Source: Anthoceros angustus | Taxonomy: Eukaryota; Streptophyta; Anthocerotopsida; Anthocerotales; Anthocerotaceae | Length of the DNA: 64,000 nucleotides | NCBI GenBank assembly: GCA_010909165.1 | Contig: VJWM01000205.1 | Span: 186,001-250,000 of the forward strand | Reading direction: 5' to 3' | In this document: positions 55,815 through 64,000 of the stretch, piece after piece | Layout: every line of letters begins with the position of its first letter | Position numbering within the stretch: the first letter of the stretch is position 1 | Translations under genes and position numbers: made by a program | The notes under the pieces: generated by a model | Told to the model about the DNA's origin: nothing | Seen by the model: only the letters and a program-made list of their open reading frames with translations | Databases searched by the model: none

Positions 55815-58800
55815 TCAATAGTTCCGTCGTTCTGGGGTTAAGCTTTGGGTTTGTTGAAAGCCTTCAGGTGAGCTGGTGCTGTTCTCTTCCAGACCGTGGA
55901 GGTAGGTTTGAATTTTAGACCGAAACTTCTCCATTTCCTCCGGTGTTAGGCCCGAAGTGGGATCCCTGCCGTCCCGCCGAAAACTTACCAGAACTTTCTC
56001 CTGCTCGATAGGCGCGTGGATGACATTGCAGAACGTTTCCACAAGAATTTTGGAAACTAATTTACTGTCCGGCTCGCAGCTCTCTTTCAAAAGATTGATT
56101 AACACCTGCCAGGCAAAAGAAGCTTCAGAGAGCTGAAATACACATTGACACAGCTGGAGTTCAGAGAATCGCAGGTGCAGCAGCAGCGAAGTCTCCTGAT
56201 TCAGGTAATAGCTCACCTGGGCGCCTCCAGCTTCTCTTATCTTTTCTGCAATATCGGGCTCTGTGGATAAATTTCGAAGGATAGCGACCTTGGTTGAGCG
56301 TTGCTTGTCGTTCACGGTCGCCTTCCGTACAGCATCAACGACCAGTCTGACGTTGGCACACTTGGGGGCCGCACCAGCAACAAGCTTACGGCCGATAGAA
56401 TTCTCCTTCATAGTCATCCTCAAAAGCTTGTTGACACCATTCGCGTATACATTTTCAGAATCCTCGACACTGCAAAGCATGATGTTGATGAGCAGTTTGA
56501 TGATTGGAATGCTTGCTTTGCTTGCGTTCTGATAGTCCACTGCCTGTACAGAAGGAAGGGACAGAAGTAACAAGTATCAGCCTGATAGCAAAACATGACA
56601 GACATGACTAACATGTCTCTCCTACAAGACATGCATACTGCTGGTTCAATCGAAACAACCTTCTGCCAGAACTGCAATCCCTCTTCCTTTCGGCCCGCGC
56701 TTGCTGCATAGGCGAGGCCAACATACACGTACCCTGCTGAGGAGTGTTTGCTGGCTGCTTTTTCATAGTTCTGTACAGCTAACTCAAAATTCCTCTCCGT
56801 ACCATATCCAGACTCATAGCACATTCCAACCCTGACGAAGGCATCTGGATGACCATGACTACAAGCTTTCTCATACCACTTTAGAGCATTTTTGAAGTCG
56901 TGATCTTCCGCTCCCCACGAGGCATAGTGGTCTCCCACATGTACCCAGGCTTCCGGGAGACCCTTAAGCACATCCTGCCACTCATAGTGGACTACACAGA
57001 GCTTCTCAAAACCTTCCAACAAACTACCCGAAGAGTCCTGAGGAGAAAGCTCCACGCCAGCGGACAAATTCAGACTAGGTGCTGAGGCACTTGCTGGTCG
57101 TGTAGTTGCACCTGATTTTGGCTCAGGGTACTCCCATTTACCGAGGCAGTCCAGGAAGATGTCCTTGGGGATCCTCGAGTAGTTGGAATCCACAACTACC
57201 TTGTCGATCCCATGGTTCAAAACCTCTCTTGTTAACCATTTGAGGCCGCCCTGACAAGCGAGCTCAATCATGTCTTCTTCTGTTGAAATCCGATAATCAG
57301 CACTCGGGTCAAAGTCAGGCTTCATAAGCACACTCTTGTAGTGGAGAAGGACAACGCAAATATCAACAAAAGAGGGTCTGTTTCCAGGCTCTGTGTCCCA
57401 ACAACGCCCAATGTAGTCCACCAAATAGGCTGGACAATTTTCAACGGAGGGTCTTTCACCTTGCATGAGAGCATCATAAAGTTCTCTGTCCCTCACCTTC
57501 CACTTCTCAGATGGTTGTCCTCCAAAGACTTCAAAGCAAGTGACTGCAAAGCTGTAAACGTCTGCTGGTTTACTGTATTCTTGCTCACCATGGCCAAGCA
57601 CCTCAGGGGCCCTCCAGTAACTGGTTCCGACATTACTCCTCAGATTGGCATCCCTGTACTGTGTTGCCAAGCCAAAATCTGTCAGCTTCACATGGAGATA
57701 TCCCTCGTTAGACAGATCATTTCCTTCTGAGTTGCCGTTGGACATAATCCGCTTAACCAGAATGTTAGTAGCCTTCAGGTCTCGATGCATCACACCACTC
57801 TCATGAGAGTATTTCATTCCTCTAGCGATCTGAAGTAAAATATCAACAGCCACATGGAGAGGAAATGGTGCAAGACGGGTGGCAGATGTTTGGCAGTTAG
57901 CTCGTCTTTTTATTCTTTTCGAAAGATCCTCACGATCCATAAGTTCAACCAGCAATTGACTTCTTGGTGGTTGTTGATCAGTTGTTGAGTAACTGTAGCC
58001 TATCAGTTGAACAATGTGGAAGTGCTTAAGCTTATACAGGCTTTTCAACTCGTTCGGGAAGGTATCCCTGAGATTTGTAGAATAAAAATAAATTTTTGCA
58101 GCCAAACTTTCTCCGAGGTATTGACATTGCATAACGGCTGCAGAGGAGCCGCTGGAGATAGGGAGGGAGTACTCTACCTTGTTGTCATCAATGTTGAGAT
58201 ATTGAGGCAGCCATACTGTATTGCTCAATGGGTTCTGTGGAGACCGAGAGCTGCGTCCATCATCATTTATCCTGTACTTGTCGGCAACCTGATAACGATC
58301 GGCCAACTGTTCCAAAACAAAAGTTGCAATGTCATGCCTGTGATTGTGAAGCTTTTCTTCCTCCTTTCCTTCTTCCTCCGTGAGTGATTTACGTTGTATT
58401 CTTGGACCTAGGCACGGGCACATGTAGAGTTTCATCAACAGTGGAACCACAACGACATGTCCAGGGCCTGTCCACAAACACACTACGACAAACACACAAG
58501 ATATATGACCAGCCGAAGAACTTGACAGCGAGGTTGCATACCTTGATCAGCGACATACTGAAGTTCCTTCAAAAGCAGCTCACAGTCCTCTTGGCACTGC
58601 GCAAAGGAGCCGAGACCTTTCTCACGCTCTGCCGCGAGATACTTATGGTATTTTTCAGAAAGAATGACACCACAACATAGAATCTGCCACCTGTGAGCAA
58701 CCCGAAAAGACTTAGTCTGTTCGTGCCTCTCACTCACAAAAAGTGACCTGTTCACTTGTATCATGTGCCAATATAGGTCCAGAAGGGACTGAACAACAAA

Positions 58801-59469
58801 TGCTCCTTGGGGTGCTCCCACAATCGAGAGTTTCAACCAGTGCTCACGAATGCAAGGAAGACTGATGACTTTGCCCTCCCGAAATCGCAGAGGAACACTC
58901 TCCTGATCATAGCCACCAGCACAGAGACAGGAATGCTTGACAGATAACTGGTCATTCTCCTGGACTAGTTGCACGTGATGCCTCAGCCGGTCGCACTGTA
59001 ACAGAGTCGGCTTCCCCTTAGTTATCTTCACCTCCTCCCAGTCTCGCAAGGCGCTGCAGCGAAAACAGATGTCATGCTTAGCACCAGTTCAAGGAAGTAG
59101 CTGTAGCAGTAGCTGCAGCCGTCAGTCAAGGCATTCCCCATTCCCATCAAGTCACCTGTCACAGGAGTGCAGATACTCCAGATTATCTCCCAGCTTCCTG
59201 AGCTTCCAAAAGTGCTGGGAACTGGAGCTTTGAACCAGGCTTTCCCCAAGGACCAGCTGCCTGTAGAACTCCTTAAGCGCTAGCTGGCACTTCGGAATAG
59301 CGGCTTCACATCTCTTCCACACTGGCAGGCAGTGCCTACTTGCTACGTTGTACAGTCGGACCACCAGCTCGCACAACCTTCTATTGAGAAGGATTTTCAC
59401 ATTGGGATCATAGTGCACTAGGATGTTTACTCGCCCTATCACTTTGTGAGATTCGTCTATGAATTCCAT
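55815..59469 (-). CDS. Protein kinase with Sel1 repeats and ARM-like C-terminus, multi-exon
   Basis: A probable Ser/Thr kinase scaffold. Exon 1 (59156-59469) encodes an all-helical N-terminus (MEFIDESHKVIGRVNILVHY). It joins in phase through a 102-bp intron to exon 2 (from 59053, ALRDWEEVK). The main exon carries the kinase domain: AAKIYF (Lys), VMHRDLKATNILV (catalytic loop), KLTDFGLATQYR (DFG) and VGTSYWRAPEVLG, then DVYSFAVTCFEV. After a linker come about three Sel1-like repeats (AEDHDFKNALKWYEKACSHG; DAFVRVGMCYESGYGTERNF; YVYVGLAYAASAG). The next exons (from about 56550) have ARM-like helices (VAILRNLSTEPDIAEKIREA, GGAQ) and an acidic tail ending at 55815. All core kinase residues are present. 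Full length is roughly 1000 residues. Whether the N-terminal helices match MLKL-type bundles is only a guess. Exon borders near 56640-56550 and 58500-58540 are approximate. Confidence 0.88.
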
Positions 59470-60444
59470 GGTTCTGTGCTCTCGACCAATCCCTCATCGG
59501 AACTCGGGATCTGAAGCATTCCAATGCCCACACTGCGCATTTGCAAAGTAAAGGCTGGTGACTAACCCAATCCTTACTGTCAAGAACACTCCAAAGCGGA
59601 GAACATGGGCAAGGTATGACACCCTGCTTCTGTTCTCACCTTGCACGGGCCTGGTGGGCTCAACTATCAGGCGAGAAAAACCCATCAGGCGGATTTGATG
59701 CAGCCTCGTCGTACTTCGCACATGCCGTGGACGGCACCGGTCCCTCCGACGAACCTGCCCGCCTGATTTTAAGCGCGGCCGTGTGCCCCACCATGCTTGT
59801 CATGAGTTTTACTTCTGCTCTTCGACAACCGAGTGAACGGGCAGCTGGCAGACAGTTGCTACCATTCCTTTCCTTTCCTTCGCGCTTCGCTTCGCTTCCC
59901 TTGCCTTCCCATTGTCTAGAGGAAGCCTGTGCTCTGTGACGAAGGTTAAAATGCAGCTCGTAGACTGTGACGAACGAAAACATTGTGAAGAAAAGGAAAA
60001 AGACGAAACGGTGAGTGTCTGTGAAACTTCCATTGGAGTCCTCGACGTCATGGACAGTGAAATGACAGATAGGGCAGCTGCGGGAGCGCCTTCCTGGCGA
60101 GGTAGTCTAGAAAGCTATTGGAAGCAATAGGATGCTTTCCCCGAGCACACGCAACTGTAGAGCTCCAGCGGCATCCTGAGCTGCAGAATCCATTACCTTA
60201 CGAGTGTGCAGGGCAGCTGTGTGGCAGTGTGGCGATATGAGCTGTTGATGGAGTTGTGTGATCCTGACGGAGAGCCCGATGCTTGGCGGATTGCAGATCT
60301 ATCTTTCCATTTGGCGAAGGAAAACCCTGGACAGGCTGGATGATGAATTTGGTTGAGCACCAAGCGGGTGATGCTGTATCAGGCATGATCTCGTCGTAGG
60401 ATTCAGGTATCTCGGAATTCTTCACGGGTAGAGAAGGAACCGGA
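59470..60444. other. Shared 5' region of kinase (-) and reticulon (+) genes
   Basis: This is a divergent promoter interval of just under 1 kb. A plus-strand frame at 59951-60130 (MQLVDCDERKHCEEKEKDET) could be a first exon of the reticulon gene. A second candidate exon (about 60296-60390, SIFPFGEGKPWTGWMMNLVE) follows an ATTGCAG acceptor. The segment just before 60445 (EFFTGREGTG) is open in frame back to a possible acceptor TTCAG at about 60405. None of these joins is proven. Confidence 0.45.
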
Positions 60445-61239
60445 ATGACATGCCAGGGCGGCGTGGATTTGGTAATGTGGAAGAGGCCTTGGTTGGCAAC
60501 AATTGTGCTGGCGTGCGGCACATTTGTGTACCACGAGTGTGTTCTGAGGGACCGGAGCTTGGTGTCTCTTCTCTCTGACGTCCTAATGGTGTTTTTCATT
60601 ACAATAGGAACACTCGGGTTCTACTTTCGCAGTCGGAATGAGCCGATTCTGGATTTCCGGCAGTTCGAGGTGTCCGCGGATGCTGCCAACAGCTTGGTGG
60701 CTGCCTTCGCCAACACAGTCGGAGCTGCCGAAAGCGTTTTGCGCGTTGCTGCCTGCGGATCTGACATCAAGCTGTTCATCAAGGTGATTTTCGTACTTTT
60801 TCTGACAGCTGCGATGGGAAGGGCGGCGTCTGGCGGCACTGTCGCTTACGTTGCGTTATGGATCATCTTCATTATACCAATTGGCCTCGCGAAGCTAGCA
60901 CCAGCTGCCGCTCAAAGCAAGTTTCTCAATCGGCAGGCGTCGGCTGTGGAAACCCTGGCAAGGCTGGCCCTCGGAATCGGTACGTGCCGTCATCGTAGGC
61001 TTGGCGAAGTTATGAAATCAGTGGGAGATTCAGTCATTCTTCCTTTGCAAATCAGTCTCAGGATGTGTGGAGATGCTCGAAGACAACATTTCGTTATGCT
61101 GGTGTTGGATGGGATTGTTGGTTGGGCAATTCATTACCTAGACTACTTTAACCCGCGCCGGTCACCCGGGTGGTACAACTGCGATGGCAACTGCGGAGAC
61201 TTCCTGTTTGTGGCTCTCTTATGGTCGTTGGTCAGTTGA
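60445..61239 (+). CDS. Reticulon-like ER membrane protein
   Basis: Reticulons shape tubular endoplasmic reticulum through paired hydrophobic hairpins. The frame starts MTCQGGVDLVMWKRPWLATI, comparable with the start of plant reticulon domains (GG..AD..LW). A first long hydrophobic pair follows (LACGTFVYHECV; LSDVLMVFFITIGTLGFYF), then the hydrophilic loop with RQFEVSADAANSLVAAFANT and SDIKLFIKVIFVLFLTAAMG. The second pair includes TVAYVALWIIFIIPIGLAKL. The last about 100 residues (from RQASAVETLARLA) extend beyond a normal reticulon end; part may be read-through of an intron (a GTACGT donor lies at about 60980). The true start probably lies upstream, since the frame is open before this ATG. 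The call rests on the pattern of hydrophobic segments and a few motif residues, so it is less firm than for the other genes. Confidence 0.72.
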   Translation: MTCQGGVDLVMWKRPWLATIVLACGTFVYHECVLRDRSLVSLLSDVLMVFFITIGTLGFYFRSRNEPILDFRQFEVSADAANSLVAAFANTVGAAESVLRVAACGSDIKLFIKVIFVLFLTAAMGRAASGGTVAYVALWIIFIIPIGLAKLAPAAAQSKFLNRQASAVETLARLALGIGTCRHRRLGEVMKSVGDSVILPLQISLRMCGDARRQHFVMLVLDGIVGWAIHYLDYFNPRRSPGWYNCDGNCGDFLFVALLWSLVS

Positions 61240-61242
61240 CGC

Positions 61243-61641
61243 CATCGCTGTGGTGTTGAGCGAATGTGAAACGAGAGAAGTTACTGGTGTTACTGGTGAG
61301 GGAATGCTCGCGTGACTCGAGACAACTGAACTGTGCTTTTAACCGGGACAGGAGGACTTTGCGACTTTGCCCTCCCGGAATCGCAGAGGAACACTCTCCT
61401 GATCACAGCCACCAGCACAGAGACAGGAATGCTTGACAGATAACTGGTCCTTCTCCTGGACTAGTTGCACGTGATGCCTCAGCCGGTCGCACGGTAACAG
61501 GTCGGCTTCCCTTAGTTATCGTCACGTCCTCCCAGTCTCGCAAGGCGCTGCAAAACAGATGTCATGCTTAGCACCAGTTCAAGGAAGTAGCTGTAGCAGT
61601 AGCTGCAGCCGTCAGTCAAGGCATTCCCCATTCCCATCAAG
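61243..61641. other. Junction between the tandem copies
   Basis: 61243-61362 follows the reticulon frame of copy 1 and is not part of the kinase. At 61363 kinase exon 2 homology begins abruptly (GACTTTGCCCTCCC). 61363-61553 is a truncated exon 2 and 61554-61641 its intron. Confidence 0.7.
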
Positions 61642-61959
61642 TCACCTGTCACAGGAGTGCAGATACTGCACTTTATCTCCCAGCTTCCTGAGCTTCCAAA
61701 AGTGTTGGGAACTGGAGCTTTGAACCAGGCTTTCCCCAAGGATCAGCTGCCTGTAGAACTCCTTAAGCGCTAGCTGGCACTTCGGAATAGCGGCTTCACA
61801 TCTCTTCCACACTGGCAGGCAGTGCCTACTTGCTACGTTGTACAGTCGGACCACCAGCTCGCACAACCTTCTATTGAGAAGGATTTTCACATTGGGATCA
61901 TAGTGCACTAGGATGTTTACTCGCCCTATCACTTTGTGAGATTCGTCTATGAATTCCAT
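61642..61959 (-). pseudogene. Duplicate of kinase exon 1, lacking the kinase domain
   Basis: This encodes the same helical N-terminus as 59156-59469 with only a few changes (LILGES for LVLGES; GDKVQYL for GDNLEYL). The partial exon 2 next to it (61363-61553) is truncated by the duplication border, and no kinase, Sel1 or ARM part follows. It is a gene fragment, though a short N-terminal-only protein is conceivable. Confidence 0.9.
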
Positions 61960-62780
61960 GGTTCTGTGCTCTCGACCAATCCCTCATCGGAACTCGGGAT
62001 CTCTGAAGCATTCCAATGCCCACATTGCGCATTTGCAAAGTAAAGGCTGGTGACTAACCCAATCCTTACTGTCAAGAACACTCCAAAGCGGAGAACATGA
62101 TGGGCAAGCTATGACACCCTGCTTCTGTTCTCACCATGTACGGGCCTGGTGGGCTCAACTATCAGGCAAGAAAAACCCATCGGGCGGATTTGATGCAGCC
62201 TCGTCGTACTTCGCACATGCCGTGGATGGCACGGGTCCCTCCGAAGAACCTGCCCGCCTGACTTTTAAGCGCGGCCGTGTGCCCCACCATGCTTGTCATG
62301 AGTTTAACTCCTGCTCTTCGACAACCGAGTGAACGGGCAGCTGGCAGACAGTTGCTACCATTCCTTTCCTTTCCTTCGCGCTTCGCTTCGCTTCCCTTGC
62401 CTTCCCATTGTCTAGAGGAAGCCTGTGCTCTGTGACGAAGGTTAAAATGCAGCTCGTAGACTGTGACGAACGAAAACATTGTGAAGAAAAGGAAAAAGAC
62501 GAAACGGTGAGTGTCTGTGAAACTTCCATTGGAGTCCTCGACGTCATGGACAGTGAAATGACAGATGACAGCGCCTTCCTGGCGAGGTAGTCTAGAAAGC
62601 TATTGGAAGCAATAGGATGCTTTCCCCGAGACGCAACTGTAGAGCTCCAGCGGCATCCTGAGCTGCAGAATCCATTACCTTACGAGTGTGCAGGGCAGCT
62701 GTGTGGCAGTGTGGCGATATGAGCTGTTGATGGAGTTGTGTGATCCTGACGGAGAGCCCGATGCTTGGCGGATTGCAGAT
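61960..62780. other. Duplicated divergent promoter interval
   Basis: Copy of 59470-60298. The candidate first-exon frame MQLVDCDERKHCEEKEKDET is retained at about 62448, but a short deletion near 62568 changes its end. Confidence 0.7.
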
Positions 62781-63309
62781 GTTTTGAACTCGTAGATGTG
62801 ACTGTCGAGCTTACTAGAATGTGTATCATTCAATAAAGGTATTGCCCTTCATGCCAAACATCGTTTTCGCGTGCTTTCTGTTCGAAAGCGGATCACTATC
62901 AGCCTCTTGCGCGCCCACCTCCTCGGTTGATGTGAATCCAGCTGTGCCAAGAAGGTTCAGTGCGCTCCAGAATTAGATCAAGTTTCTTTGCCTATGTTTG
63001 TCAGTTGTTGTGCTTGCGGGTGTAAAATCGGGCTGCAAAGGAGCCACCTCAAACGGTTACATTGCCAGTGGCGGCTAATTGGAACCCGTGGCCTGACCAG
63101 AGCATTTGATGGTTTCCGAGGTTTTTCAATCGAGTCCTCTCATCTTCCTTGCAGAGAAATCGTGAACTGTTTTAAGAAGTGTATCAACGGCCAAGAGCAA
63201 ACTTTCTTTGTCAGCAGATGCCATTGACATGAGGTGTGTAGCAAGCAGAAGTGGCTGTCATTTCCAAGCTGTTGCAATATGGTTGACCAAAGTTTGAGTT
63301 ATTGCAGAT
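62781..63309. mobile_element. 529-bp segment present only in copy 2, with 9-bp flanking repeats
   Basis: ATTGCAGAT stands at 62772-62780 and again at 63301-63309; copy 1 has it once (60290-60298). The segment has no clear terminal inverted repeats. It contains an AATAAA at about 62832 and an open frame (62988-63227) of no known family. Either an insertion with a 9-bp target duplication or loss from copy 1 between direct repeats explains it. Confidence 0.7.
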
Positions 63310-63455
63310 CTATCTTTCCATTTGGCGAAGGAAAACCCTGGACAGGCTGGATGATGAATTTGGTTGAGCACCAAGCGGGTGATGCTGTATCAGGCATGAT
63401 CTCGTCGTAGGATTCAGGTATCTCGGAATTCTTCACGGGTAGAGAAGGAACCGGA

Positions 63456-64000
63456 ATGACATGCCAGGGCGGCGTGGATTTGGTAATGTGGAAGAGGCCT
63501 TGGTTGGCAACAATTGTGCTGGCGTGCGGCACATTTGTGTACCACGAGTGTGTTCTGAGGGACCGGAGCTTGGTGTCTCTTCTCTCTGACGTCCTAATGG
63601 TGTTTTTCATTACAATAGGAACACTCGGGTTCTACTTTCGCAGTCGGAATGAGCCGATTCTGGATTTCCGGCAGTTCGAGGTGTCCGCGGATGCTGCCAA
63701 CAGTGGCTGCCTTCGCCAACACAGTCGGAGCTGCCGAAAGCGTTTTGCGCGTTGCTGCCTGCGGATCTGACATCAAGCTGTTCATCAAGGTGATTTTCGT
63801 ACTTTTTCTGACAGCTGCGATGGGAAGGGCGGCGTCTGGCGGCACTGTCGCTTACGTTGCGTTATGGATCATCTTCATTATACCAATTGGCCTCGCGAAG
63901 CTAGCACCAGCTGCCGCTCAAAGCAAGTTTCTCAATCGGCAGGCGTCGGCTGTGGGAAACCCTGGCAAGGCTGGCCCTCGGAATCGGTACGTGCCGTCAT
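63456..64000 (+). pseudogene. Second reticulon copy, frameshifted, runs off the window
   Basis: Nearly identical to 60445-60990 but with a 5-bp deletion after GCTGCCAACAG (about 63703) and an extra G at about 63957. The frame breaks in the loop between the hydrophobic pairs, so the second pair is not made. Assembly error is the main alternative, as both differences are small indels. Confidence 0.8.

Larger units (their letters stand above)
58867..61242. repeat. Copy 1 of a tandem segmental duplication
   Basis: Sequence from 58867 (inside kinase exon 2) to 60298 recurs at 61363-62780, and 60299 onwards recurs from 63310 to the window end. Identity is high, and many differences are small indels (for example GCAGCGAAAAC against GCAAAAC at about 59060/61550). 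The duplication end lies beyond 64000. Confidence 0.93.

Noticed and set aside
59616-59939. Plus-strand frame of 107 residues in the kinase/reticulon promoter
   Set aside because: No domain, and in the duplicate at about 62111 it is frameshifted and shortened, so it is not conserved as protein.

Overview
The window looks like nuclear DNA of a land plant. Genes have several short introns (about 75-150 bp) with GT/AG borders. The gene families are plant-type: a subtilase, a DUF1442 protein, a type I gamma-like MADS-box protein and a reticulon. Ty1/copia and Ty3/gypsy LTR retrotransposons occupy the middle. Two details fit a non-seed plant (moss, liverwort, hornwort or lycophyte) better than a flowering plant: a mitochondrial-type methylmalonyl-CoA epimerase and a kinase fused to Sel1 and ARM-like repeats. 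This placement is inference; no species can be named from sequence alone.

Layout. 0-20 kb is gene-rich: subtilisin-like protease (-), ribonucleotide reductase small subunit (-), DUF1442 protein (-), a 7-bp G-rich minisatellite, a coiled-coil protein (+), methylmalonyl-CoA epimerase (-), and a dead copy of an RluA-type pseudouridine synthase gene. 21-48 kb is repeat-rich: a copia fragment (-) whose reverse transcriptase is interrupted by about 2 kb of foreign sequence, a broken amino-methyltransferase-like gene (-), one gypsy element of about 15.8 kb (-) with LTRs of 4.2 and 5.8 kb, a copia gag-to-integrase fragment (+), and a separate copia LTR with its primer binding site (-). 48-64 kb is genic again: the MADS gene (-), the intact pseudouridine synthase gene (+), the kinase-Sel1-ARM gene (-), a reticulon-like gene (+), and a recent tandem duplication of the kinase 5' end plus the reticulon gene that runs off the window.

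Main observations. (1) The gypsy element can be delimited by matching LTRs, a primer binding site and a polypurine tract. Its 5.8-kb LTR equals the 4.2-kb LTR plus two internal tandem duplications. (2) Differences inside the gypsy element are mostly 1-6 bp indels and its domains are spread over shifting frames, while nearby host genes stay open. Unpolished long-read assembly of methylated repeats explains this as well as biology does. (3) The pseudouridine synthase and kinase-tail region exists twice in the same order, 36 kb apart, and the decayed copy lacks the catalytic Asp segment. (4) The tandem duplicates near 62.8 kb differ by 529 bp bounded by a 9-bp direct repeat and intron-like borders. 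(5) Methylmalonyl-CoA epimerase is unexpected in a plant. No operon logic applies, and the neighbouring genes show no common pathway.
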